Assembly: GCA_910589545.1 (NCBI GenBank)
Contig: CAJUSY010000023.1
Coordinates: forward strand, 215,257-279,256
Length of the DNA: 64,000 nucleotides
Reading direction: 5' to 3'
Source of the DNA: Peptoniphilaceae bacterium
GTDB taxonomy: Bacteria > Bacillota > Clostridia > Tissierellales > Peptoniphilaceae
This document shows, in pieces, positions 55,195-63,481 of the stretch (position 1 is its first letter; every line of letters begins with the position of its first letter). A program made the position numbers and the translations under genes. The notes beneath the pieces are model-generated. The model made no database searches and was not told the origin of the DNA. It saw only the letters and a program-made list of their open reading frames with translations.

Positions 55195-55940
55195 TATAAA
55201 AATTCCTCCGCTAGTCTCATATAAGCAATAGATCCTTTGGAATTTTTGTCGTAAGATAACGCACTCATTCCATAGCTTGGAGCTTCTGCTAACCTTATAT
55301 TACGTGGTATCATAGTGGTAAACACCTTGTCTTTGAAGTATTTCTTGACCTCTTCCACCACTTCCAAACTAAGATTATTTCTACCATCAAACATACTCAT
55401 AACAATACCTTCTATTTCAAGATTTTCGTTCAAAGAACTTTTAACCAAATTAATCGTATTCATAAGTTGACTCACGCCTTCAAGCGCATAAAACTCGCAT
55501 TGAATAGGTATAAGAACAGAATTTGATGCTACAAGAGCGTTTATAGACAAAGTCCCCAAAGATGGAGGACAATCTATAAAACAAAAATCATATCCTTTTA
55601 CATTAGAAAGTATGTTAGATAACACCTTCTCCTTGTTATTAGTGTTAATAAGTTCCACCTCAACACCCGACAAATCCGATGTCGCTGGGATTATATCCAC
55701 GTTTTTTTCTTCAGTATGAATAATAAAATCATCATCATAATCATCATGCACCATCAAATCGTACATGCTTTTTTGAAGCCCAAACTTATTAATCCCAAAG
55801 CCCGAAGTCGTATTACCTTGTGGATCCAAATCCACTACAAGCACTTTTTTTTCTTTCAAACCAAGAGCTGCCGATAAATTAACGACGGTAGTAGTCTTAC
55901 CTACTCCACCTTTTTGATTAAATACACATATTGTTTTCAA
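55194..55940 (-). CDS. parA: Chromosome partitioning ATPase ParA (Soj)
   Basis: 248 residues from a TTG after AAGGAG (an upstream ATG six codons earlier would overlap the ribosome site). Deviant Walker A KGGVGKTTT near residue 10, DLDPQGN near 38 and DCPPSLG near 120. Works with ParB to segregate the origin region. Confidence 0.95.
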   Translation of the reverse strand: MKTICVFNQKGGVGKTTTVVNLSAALGLKEKKVLVVDLDPQGNTTSGFGINKFGLQKSMYDLMVHDDYDDDFIIHTEEKNVDIIPATSDLSGVEVELINTNNKEKVLSNILSNVKGYDFCFIDCPPSLGTLSINALVASNSVLIPIQCEFYALEGVSQLMNTINLVKSSLNENLEIEGIVMSMFDGRNNLSLEVVEEVKKYFKDKVFTTMIPRNIRLAEAPSYGMSALSYDKNSKGSIAYMRLAEEFL

Positions 55941-56002
55941 ATTTACAGCTCCTTTCATCTTTTATTATAGCACAAAAAATGTTTTAAGATGTTTCAAAAG
56001 AT

Positions 56003-57235
56003 TTAAAATGTTTCACGTGAAACATTTTCTAAAACCATAAGTCGCAACTCTGCTAATGCACGATTTGAAACTCTGTTTCTGATTTTATTACGTTCTCCGT
56101 GAAGCTGTAATTTCATGGTTTTTATCGTATTTTTGTATCCAAGTCCTACATATACAAGCCCTGCATTTTCTCCAGAAGCATATCCCGTCGTGGATATCGC
56201 ACAGTCAACTCCAAACTTTTCAAACATTTTCTCAACCATTTCATGTGCAACATTTTCACTTACCACGCCGTATTTATTGATAGTTTCTTCTTTTACACCT
56301 AATAAATCTATCTTTGCTTCATTAGAATACACAACCAATGATCTTTTTAAATAATCACTAACACCCGACACATTCACAAGCTTGGATGCTATCATGCCGC
56401 CAGTAATTGATTCTGAAGTCATAATGGATAAGTCATGTTTCTGTAATACTTTGTAGAGAGATTGTTCAATTGTTTCGTCATTTTCTCCAAATACATAAAT
56501 ACCAAGTCTTTCCTTCAGTTCTTTCTTCTTCTCATTAATCATCTGTAGAGCTTTTAGTCTGTCAGATGCTTTTGCTGTTATTCTCAATATCCTCTTATCC
56601 TTCTTAAAATAAGGTGCTACAGTGGGATTCGTTGATGATTCAATGATATCTTTGACCCTCTCATTCATGTCCCATTCGCCAAGTATAGAGATGTTCAAAG
56701 TTTCAGAAAGAATACAGTCTGTTGCAAAATGTTCCAAAGCTTTTTGGACTTGGTTTTCAAAAATAGGTTTCATCTCAGCCGGTGGTCCCGGTAAGAACAG
56801 TATTCTTTTACCATTGTTTTCAATCATTGCACAATCTGCAGTTCCATTATTGTTTTCAAAAATTATCGCATCTTCTGGGAACATACATTGTTTTATATTC
56901 CCTTGGATTGCTTTTTCATCTTCATTAAAATACTTCCTCAATTTCGCATAACTTTTCTCGTTAAGCACCAGTTTCTTGCCGAGACAATCGCAGCAGCATT
57001 TTTTCGTAATGTCATCTTCAGTCGGTCCCAAACCGCCTGTCGTTATAATCAAATCATTTTGTTTCAATCCTTCTTCGATTTCCTTGAACAATCTATCATA
57101 ATTATCGCCAACCACAACTCGCTTGTACACATCAAAGCCCAACTCCTTCATTTTGATAGAAAGGTAGTTAGAATTCGTGTCCAAAGTGTCACCAAGCAAT
57201 AATTCCGTCCCAACGGCTATTATTTGAACTTTCAT
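56003..57235 (-). CDS. cinA: CinA family protein (NMN deamidase type)
   Basis: 410 residues, full length. N-terminal MoaB/MPT-binding-like domain (VGTELLLGDTLDTNS; TGGLGPTEDDIT near 65; LPGPPAEM near 148) and C-terminal PncC amidase-like domain (TSESITGGMIASKLVNVSG near 268; AISTTGYASG near 350). In other bacteria it deamidates NMN and hydrolyses ADP-ribose. Its last codons (VSRETF) are formed by a parS site. GGAGG precedes the ATG. Confidence 0.93.
   Translation of the reverse strand: MKVQIIAVGTELLLGDTLDTNSNYLSIKMKELGFDVYKRVVVGDNYDRLFKEIEEGLKQNDLIITTGGLGPTEDDITKKCCCDCLGKKLVLNEKSYAKLRKYFNEDEKAIQGNIKQCMFPEDAIIFENNNGTADCAMIENNGKRILFLPGPPAEMKPIFENQVQKALEHFATDCILSETLNISILGEWDMNERVKDIIESSTNPTVAPYFKKDKRILRITAKASDRLKALQMINEKKKELKERLGIYVFGENDETIEQSLYKVLQKHDLSIMTSESITGGMIASKLVNVSGVSDYLKRSLVVYSNEAKIDLLGVKEETINKYGVVSENVAHEMVEKMFEKFGVDCAISTTGYASGENAGLVYVGLGYKNTIKTMKLQLHGERNKIRNRVSNRALAELRLMVLENVSRETF
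56009..56024. promoter_or_regulatory. parS site 1 (inside the cinA 3' end)
   Basis: TGTTTCACGTGAAACA, a perfect match to the bacterial parS consensus and perfect palindrome; it encodes part of the CinA C-terminus. Confidence 0.95.
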
Positions 57236-57349
57236 CTATCCTCCATAGTTTATACCTATATTTTGTTTTCGTCTGTTAAAACGTCTCTCAGAGCGTCATT
57301 TTTTTCGACTTACAACTAAATTATATCACTAATAAAAATTTGTTTAAAA

Positions 57350-57365
57350 TGTTTCACGTGAAACA
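57350..57365. promoter_or_regulatory. parS site 2 (intergenic)
   Basis: Perfect TGTTTCACGTGAAACA, about 100 bases upstream of the cinA start and just before the repeat array. Confidence 0.95.
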
Positions 57366-57465
57366 TTTTGATTCAAAAATAGAACACATTCTCACTCTTC
57401 CAATAGCAATCAAAATCCAATGAACAATATTATTTCTACTCTTTTCCTCTTAAATCTAGTAAAAC

Positions 57466-57579
57466 AAAAAAGTAGAATACATTTTTACTAAGAATATCAT
57501 ACGTAATAAATTGTTGTAATTTTACAAATCATCAATTTATGTAGTTGAGATATTCGTGCAAAATGTTCTTCTACTTTTA
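57466..57579. repeat. Palindromic element A, copy 1, inner stem missing
   Basis: It has the outer arms shared by all copies (AAAGTAGAATACATTTTT..AAGAATATC and GATATTCGTGCAAAATGTTC..TACTTTT) and the AAATTGTTG/CATCAATTT arms. However, TTTTACA is followed directly by AATCATC: about 75-80 bases of inner hairpin present in copies 2-5 are absent. Confidence 0.8.
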
Positions 57580-57722
57580 GCAATTACTATATTATTGACC
57601 CTCTTAATAGTCAATTAGGTTTTCTGCTTATTATTGTGAAGTATTTTCCTCCCTCTCTAGTAGCAATCAAAATCCCATAAATACGACTATCTTTTCCTTT
57701 TCATTCGTAAATCTAGCGAAAC

Positions 57723-57912
57723 AAAAAAGTAGACTACATTTTTGTTAAGAATATCATACGTAATAAATTGTTGTGATTTTACATCGAAGAGCCACGTCAA
57801 AAATACAACTGTTTGAGAGCTTTAGCTCGAGTTTTGGATTTTAGTGGTTCGAGATTTACAAATCACCAATTTATGGAGTCAGATATTCGTGCAAAATGTT
57901 CTTCTACTTTTA
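57723..57912. repeat. Palindromic element A, copy 2
   Basis: Full-length palindrome of about 190 bases. Nested arms include AAGAATATC with GATATTC, TGATTTT with AAATCACC, TCGAAGAGCCAC with GTGGTTCGA, and a GAGAGCTTTAGCTC tip. Start of the first exact 378-base tandem unit. Confidence 0.85.
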
Positions 57913-58510
57913 GCAATTACTATAATATTGTCCCTCTTAATTGTTAATTCGGTTTTCTGCTTATTATTATGAAGTATTCTTCCTTCTCCATTAGCAATCA
58001 AAATTCCACGGGTAATATTATTTTCCCCCTTTTACTCTTAAATCTTAGCAAACGAAAAGCAGATTACCGTGATTGACTAAGAAATATCATCTAGCGAAAC
58101 AAAAAAGTAGAATACATTTTTGTTAAGAATATCATACGTAATAAATTGTTGTGATTTTACATCGAAGAGCCACGTCAAAAATACAACTGTTTGAGAGCTT
58201 TAGCTCGAGTTTTGGATTTTAGTGGTTCGAGATTTACAAATCACCAATTTATGGAGTCAGATATTCGTGCAAAATGTTCTTCTACTTTTAGCAATTACTA
58301 TAATATTGTCCCTCTTAATTGTTAATTCGGTTTTCTGCTTATTATTATGAAGTATTCTTCCTTCTCCATTAGCAATCAAAATTCCACGGGTAATATTATT
58401 TTCCCCCTTTTACTCTTAAATCTTAGCAAACGAAAAGCAGATTACCGTGATTGACTAAGAAATATCATCTAGCGAAACAAAAAAGTAGAATACATTTTTG
58501 TTAAGAATAT
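57755..58510. repeat. Two tandem 378-base units
   Basis: The landmark CATACGTAATAAATTG occurs at 57755, 58133 and 58511, exactly 378 bases apart, and the two intervals read the same throughout by eye. Each unit holds one element A plus spacer. The identity points to a recent duplication. Confidence 0.88.
58101..58290. repeat. Palindromic element A, copy 3
   Basis: The same palindrome as copy 2 with one base difference near its left end (AGAATAC instead of AGACTAC). Confidence 0.85.
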
Positions 58511-58669
58511 CATACGTAATAAATTGTTGTGATTTTACATCGAAGAACCACGTCAAAAATCCAACTGTTTGAGAGCTTTAACTCGAGTTTTGGATTTTAG
58601 TGGTTCGAGATTTATAAATCACCAATTTATGGAGTCTAGATATTCGTGCAAAATGTTCTTCTACTTTTA
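58479..58669. repeat. Palindromic element A, copy 4
   Basis: Full palindrome with scattered changes. Some changes come in compensating or stem-tolerant positions, for example GAAGAACCAC with GTGGTTC and ATCCAACT with AGTTTTGGAT, which restore better pairing than in copies 2 and 3. Confidence 0.85.
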
Positions 58670-58812
58670 GCAATTACAGTAAACTTGTCTCTCTTAATTG
58701 TCAATTCGGTTTTCTGCTTATTATTGTGAAATATTTCCTTCCCTCTCTAGTAGCAATCAAAATCCCACGAACAATTCTATTTCTTTCCTTTTCAAGCAAA
58801 ATCAACGCAAAC

Positions 58813-58996
58813 AAAAAGCAGATTACCGCGATTGACGGAAAATATCATCTGGAGAAAACAACCTAAAATTCAAGCGAAGTGAATCGTTAAGAAATTGCAC
58901 TGTCTGGCATTAGCGAGTTTGCAATTTCAGATTCACAAGCTTAGAATTTGTTTGTTTTCGTAAGCTAGATATTTGAGTCAATTCGGTTTTCTGCTT
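58813..58996. repeat. Palindromic element B inside the array
   Basis: Outer arms AAAAGCAGATTACCG and CGGTTTTCTGCTT; inner arms AAATTCAAGC with GCTTAGAATTT, GTGAATC with GATTCAC, and AAATTGCA with TGCAATTT. It is related to the solitary element at 11.8 kb by inner-arm sequence. Confidence 0.82.
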
Positions 58997-59089
58997 ATCA
59001 TTGTAAGGTATTTCCTTCTCTCTTCATTAGCAATCAAAATCCCATAAATACGACTATCTTTTCCTTTTCATTCGTAAATCTAACGAAAC

Positions 59090-59280
59090 AAAAAAGTAGA
59101 ATACATTTTCGCTAAGAATATCATACGTAATAAATTGTTGTGATTTTACATCGAAGAACCACGTCAAAAATCCAACTGTTTGAGAGCTTCGCTTGAGTTT
59201 TGGATTTTAGTGGTTCGAGATTTACAAATCACCAATTTATGGAGTCTAGATATTCGTGCAAAAATGTTCTTCTACTTTTA
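59090..59280. repeat. Palindromic element A, copy 5
   Basis: Full palindrome. The tip reads GAGAGCTTCGCTTGAG rather than GAGAGCTTTAGCTCGAG, so the loop differs while the stem is kept. Confidence 0.85.
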
Positions 59281-59367
59281 GCAATTACTATAATATTGTC
59301 CCTCTTAATTGTCAACCCGGTTTTCTTCTTATTATTGTGATGTATTTTGTTGTCAAAATCCCATTGT

Positions 59368-60060
59368 TTATAGTGGGTTTTTCTTAGGTTTACCGCCACC
59401 ACGTGGGTATTTCTTCGGAGTTTCTTTGATTTTCTTGATTACAACCAAACTTCTGTCTTCATCATCTATTTTGTAGTCAATAGTCTTTTCAATTTTTCCG
59501 CCTAGGATTTTGATTGCGTTCTCTCCTACATCTGTTTCGTCAGATTTGCCCTTCATGGCTATCATATATCCTCCGACTTTTACAAAAGGCAAGCAGAATT
59601 CAGCCAATGTATCCAATTTGGATACTGCTCGTGATATACAATAATCGTATTGTTCTCTGTATTCGGCAGTTTTTGTGCATTCTTCCGCTCTTTCGTGGAC
59701 TGCTTTGATATCTGTAAGTTGTAGCTCATCTATTACTTCTTTTAAGAAATCAACTCTTTTTCGTAAACTGTCAAGCAATGTGAACTTCAAATCATCTCGT
59801 GCGATTTTTATAGGAATTGCAGGAAATCCCGCTCCAGTTCCCACGTCGATGATGGTTTTATTTTCTTTAAAATCAAATAAATTCAACACGTACATCGAAT
59901 CCACAAAATGTTTCACGTGAAACATTTCTTCATCAGTGATCGCAGTCAAGTTCATTACTTTGTTTTTCTCCAACACTAAATCCATGTATCTCAACAGCAA
60001 ATCTATTTGATTGTCGTCAAGTTCTATATCGTAATCGTTTAATGTTTGTTTTAGTGACAT
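59368..60060 (-). CDS. rsmG: 16S rRNA (guanine-527-N7)-methyltransferase
   Basis: 230 residues. S-adenosylmethionine motif IDVGTGAGFPAIPI near residue 70, then LLDSLRKRVDFL and the CISRAVSKLDTLAEFCLP block near 135. It modifies G527 of 16S rRNA. The start overlaps the mnmG stop by one base, and MFHVKHF is encoded by a parS site, a placement shared with other Firmicutes. A basic tail (KKYPRGGGKPKKNPL) ends the protein. Confidence 0.96.
   Translation of the reverse strand: MSLKQTLNDYDIELDDNQIDLLLRYMDLVLEKNKVMNLTAITDEEMFHVKHFVDSMYVLNLFDFKENKTIIDVGTGAGFPAIPIKIARDDLKFTLLDSLRKRVDFLKEVIDELQLTDIKAVHERAEECTKTAEYREQYDYCISRAVSKLDTLAEFCLPFVKVGGYMIAMKGKSDETDVGENAIKILGGKIEKTIDYKIDDEDRSLVVIKKIKETPKKYPRGGGKPKKNPL
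59909..59924. promoter_or_regulatory. parS site 3 (inside rsmG)
   Basis: Perfect TGTTTCACGTGAAACA within the rsmG reading frame, coding for FHVKH. Confidence 0.95.
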
Positions 60061-61943
60061 TAGTTCTTCCTCGTTTCCATATAAATCAATAATACGTTGA
60101 TGTCAGAAGGGCTGACGCCGCTAATTCTGCTCGCTTGTCCCAGAGATTCCGGCTTGATGTCATTAAGTTTTTGGACAGCCTCATTGGAAAGTCCCATAAC
60201 TTCCTTGTAATCTTCAATCATATCTAGTTTTCTGTTTTCAAGCTTTTTAAATTGCTTGATTTGGCTCATTTGCTTTGCAATGTAGCCTTCGTATTTTATG
60301 TGAGTTTCCACTTGAAGCTTCAAATATCTTGGTAATTCAGGTCTATTAGCATCAAATTCTTCTGTCTTATCGTAAGTTAGCTCTGGTCTTTTTATCAAAT
60401 CAAGTAAAGTTATTCCAGTTTTAAGTTCAGATGATCCAAGTTTTCTCAATTTTTCGTTAGTTTCAGCTGTTGGAGTCACCATAATTGACTTTAATCTCTC
60501 TATTTCCTCGTCAATCGTCTTCTTCTTGTGAAGCATTTTCTCGTATCTTTCATCTGTCGCAAGCCCTATCTCGTGTGCTCTTTCAGTAAGTCTCAAATCA
60601 GCGTTGTCTTGTCTCAAAGTCAAACGATATTCGCATCTGCTTGTCATCATTCTGTACGGTTCGTTAGTTCCTTTGGTTACCAAATCATCAATCAATACGC
60701 CAATATAAGCATCTGATCTGTCTAGTACAAATGGATCCTTGTCAAGCAAATTCATAGCCGCATTGATTCCTGCGATAATTCCTTGACCGGCAGCTTCTTC
60801 ATATCCACTAGATCCATTGATTTGTCCTGCAAAGAACAAATTGTCAATTTCCATGTGTTCCAAAGTCCTTTTTAATATTGTAGGGTCAATACAATCATAT
60901 TCTATTCCGTAGGCACTTCGCATGAATCTCACGTTTTCGAAACCAATAATAGTCTTATACATTTCTTTTTGTACTTCTTCTGGAAGAGTCGACGAAACAC
61001 CTTGAATATACATTTCCTTAGTAGATAAACCTTCAGGTTCCACGAAAACTTGATGCTCGTCACGATCTGGAAATCTCACGATTTTGTCTTCAATAGAAGG
61101 ACAATAACGAGGGCCCACACCTTTTACAATACCTGCATACATCGGAGATCTCTCCAAGTTGTCCTCGATTATTTGTTTTGTTTTAAGTGTAGTGTACGTC
61201 AAATAGCAATGCTCTTGCTTCTTTGAAATATCCTTTCCGTCATTCAAAAATGAAAAAGGAATAACATCGTCATCACCAGGTTGCACAGTCATCACTTCGT
61301 AGTTCAAGCTATCCTTGTGCACTCTCGCTGGAGTTCCAGTCTTGAACCTTCTTAGCTCAATTCCCAAGTTCTTCAAAGATTGTGACAATTTCTTAGATGA
61401 TTTCATACCGTGAGGGCCAGATTCATATGTGTATTCACCCATCATCACAAGTCCTTTGAGGTATGTCCCAGTCGCAAGAATCACAGCCCTTGTCGGAAAT
61501 ATAGCCCCTTGTGCAGTAGTTACGGATTTTATTTTGTCATCCTCAACACCGATATCCACAACCTCTGCTTCAATCAAATCCAGGTTTTCTGTGTTTTCCA
61601 ACACGCTTTTCATCTCGTCGTGATATTTTCTCTTGTCCGCTTGTACTCTCAAGGAGTGAACTGCAGGACCTTTCGAAGTATTCAACATTCGAGATTGAAT
61701 GTAGGTTTTGTCGATAACAAGACCCATCTCGCCACCTAATGCGTCAACTTCCTTCACCAAGTGACCCTTTCCAGTGCCACCAATGTTCGGATTACATGGC
61801 AAATCAGCCACCGAATCCAAACTAATACTCATAATCGCTGTTTTTAATCCCAACCTCGCTGTAGCTAACGCAGCCTCACAACCAGCGTGACCTGCACCCA
61901 CAACCACAACATCATAGGGATTTTCATAATATAATCTATCCAT
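60060..61943 (-). CDS. mnmG: tRNA uridine-34 carboxymethylaminomethyl modification enzyme MnmG
   Basis: 627 residues, full length. FAD-binding VVVGAGHAGCEAALA near residue 15, NPNIGGTGKGHLVKEVDALGGEMG near 52, and FAGQINGSSGYEEAAGQG near 370. Acts with MnmE to modify U34 of tRNAs. It follows mnmE by one base, as in most Firmicutes. Confidence 0.97.
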   Translation of the reverse strand: MDRLYYENPYDVVVVGAGHAGCEAALATARLGLKTAIMSISLDSVADLPCNPNIGGTGKGHLVKEVDALGGEMGLVIDKTYIQSRMLNTSKGPAVHSLRVQADKRKYHDEMKSVLENTENLDLIEAEVVDIGVEDDKIKSVTTAQGAIFPTRAVILATGTYLKGLVMMGEYTYESGPHGMKSSKKLSQSLKNLGIELRRFKTGTPARVHKDSLNYEVMTVQPGDDDVIPFSFLNDGKDISKKQEHCYLTYTTLKTKQIIEDNLERSPMYAGIVKGVGPRYCPSIEDKIVRFPDRDEHQVFVEPEGLSTKEMYIQGVSSTLPEEVQKEMYKTIIGFENVRFMRSAYGIEYDCIDPTILKRTLEHMEIDNLFFAGQINGSSGYEEAAGQGIIAGINAAMNLLDKDPFVLDRSDAYIGVLIDDLVTKGTNEPYRMMTSRCEYRLTLRQDNADLRLTERAHEIGLATDERYEKMLHKKKTIDEEIERLKSIMVTPTAETNEKLRKLGSSELKTGITLLDLIKRPELTYDKTEEFDANRPELPRYLKLQVETHIKYEGYIAKQMSQIKQFKKLENRKLDMIEDYKEVMGLSNEAVQKLNDIKPESLGQASRISGVSPSDINVLLIYMETRKN

Positions 61944-61944
61944 T

Positions 61945-63303
61945 TTATTTACCTATACAAAAATCGCTAAAAATCTTATTCAATACATCGTCATCCACAG
62001 TTTCTCCAGTGATTTCGCCTAGAATTTCCCAAGCATTTCTCAAATCAACCTCGAAACAATCAATAGGAACGCCAGCTTCCATATCGTGTAGAGAACTCTC
62101 CAAAGATTTAATAGCTTTGTTAATAATATCTCTATGTCTAATGTTAGTAATAATATTGTCGTTATTAGCTTCAATATATCCATCATTAAACATCTCTATA
62201 ATCTTGTTTTCTAAATCCTCGATACCCTCGTTGTTTTTGATTGAAGTGTGAATGACCTCGATTCCTTCCAAGTTTTCATCGAAATCAAATCCACCATCCA
62301 AATCAATCTTGTTTAACAAAACAATCGACTTTTTATCTCTAATAAGATCCAAAATCTTCCTATCCTCATCGTCAAACTCTCTCGAAGAATCAAAAATCGC
62401 AATAATCAAATCTGAATCAGAAATAAAAGACACAGATTTTTCGACACCGATTTTCTCCACGATATCCTCAGTATCCCTGATACCAGCAGTATCGTTAATC
62501 TTCAGACTTATCCCGTCCAAATCGATGTATTCTTCGATGACATCACGAGTAGTTCCTGGAATATCCGTAACAATAGCCCTGTTTTCCTTCAACAAAGCAT
62601 TTAACAAAGAAGATTTGCCGACATTTGGCTTACCAATAATAGTAGTATTAATCCCATCTCTGATAATTCTACCTCTGTTTGCGCTTTCAGAAAGCTTTTT
62701 AAGTTCACACAACACTTCCTTACCCTCGTTTAAAACGGGAGTGTTGTCCAATTCGTCCTGCATATCTTCAGTAAAATTAATAGAATACTCCACATGAGAT
62801 AGCATATCCAACAACTTATCACGCAAATTTTTTATATTTCTATTAACGCTACCTTCCAACTGCTTCATACTAACAGAGTATGCCTTGTCAGTCTTAGCCT
62901 TAATCATATCGATAATCGCCTCAGCTTGAGACAAATCAATCCTACCGTTCAAGAAAGCCCTCTTAGTGAACTCGCCTGCCTCAGCAAGTCTTGCACCGTT
63001 GTTTAACAGAACTTCCAACACCTTTCTCACAGCGACAACCCCACCGTGAGTATAAATCTCCACGACATCCTCACGAGTGTATGTGTGAGGAGCCTTCATA
63101 TAACAAACCAAGACCTCATCGACGATTTCATTATCGTCAACAATGTGGCCATAAGTCATTTTTCTATTTATAAAATCAGCATTATCATTAGCCCTTTTGA
63201 ACACAGAATCAAGCACATCAAAACAACCCTCTCCAGTCATTCGAACAATGCCAATCCCCGCTTCACCAGTAGCAGAGCTAATAGCTGCAATACAATCGTC
63301 CAT
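61945..63303 (-). CDS. mnmE: tRNA modification GTPase MnmE
   Basis: 452 residues. N-terminal tetrahydrofolate-binding domain (AAISSATGEAGIGIVRMTG), G1 GKPNVGKSSLLNAL near residue 225, G2/G3 PGTTRDV and NDTAGIRD, G4 NKID near 337, and the C-terminal FCIGK motif. First gene of the mnmE-mnmG-rsmG run; AAAGGATAG precedes the ATG and AT-rich -10 candidates lie near 63335-63350. Confidence 0.97.
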   Translation of the reverse strand: MDDCIAAISSATGEAGIGIVRMTGEGCFDVLDSVFKRANDNADFINRKMTYGHIVDDNEIVDEVLVCYMKAPHTYTREDVVEIYTHGGVVAVRKVLEVLLNNGARLAEAGEFTKRAFLNGRIDLSQAEAIIDMIKAKTDKAYSVSMKQLEGSVNRNIKNLRDKLLDMLSHVEYSINFTEDMQDELDNTPVLNEGKEVLCELKKLSESANRGRIIRDGINTTIIGKPNVGKSSLLNALLKENRAIVTDIPGTTRDVIEEYIDLDGISLKINDTAGIRDTEDIVEKIGVEKSVSFISDSDLIIAIFDSSREFDDEDRKILDLIRDKKSIVLLNKIDLDGGFDFDENLEGIEVIHTSIKNNEGIEDLENKIIEMFNDGYIEANNDNIITNIRHRDIINKAIKSLESSLHDMEAGVPIDCFEVDLRNAWEILGEITGETVDDDVLNKIFSDFCIGK

Positions 63304-63408
63304 ATTTAGTCTATCCTTTCATTTATTTTGGCAATATTATATTATATCATACAAAAAGATTACAACTAAAATACAACATTTGCAATATATTTTTTCGTAA
63401 AAATTGAT

Positions 63409-63436
63409 TTGCAAAATTTCAATGATATACTATAAT
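63409..63436 (+). promoter_or_regulatory. Sigma-A promoter of the PAS regulator gene
   Basis: TTGCAA, 16-base spacer, TATAAT, about 45 bases before the ATG. Divergent from the mnmE promoter. Confidence 0.65.
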
Positions 63437-63481
63437 AAAAATTAACTATTTATGCTAAATTTTAACGAAAGGTGATGAGTT

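Larger units (their letters stand above)
57236..59367. other. 2.1-kb non-coding region with parS and a palindromic repeat array
   Basis: No credible ORF on either strand. It holds one parS, five copies of a long palindrome (type A), one copy of a second palindrome (type B), and spacer sequence that also repeats, for example blocks reading TAGCAATCAAAATCCC and CGGTTTTCTGCTTATTATT. Small ORFs are absent because the repeats carry stops in all frames. No DnaA-box cluster or tRNA is seen. Confidence 0.8.

Noticed and set aside
57466..59280. A CRISPR array
   Set aside because: Repeats are about 190 bases, palindromic, with repeated rather than unique spacers, and no cas genes are present.
57236..59367. 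The repeat region as the replication origin
   Set aside because: It lies near parS, but I see no group of DnaA boxes and no dnaA or dnaN beside it; the usual origin neighbours would lie beyond the right edge.
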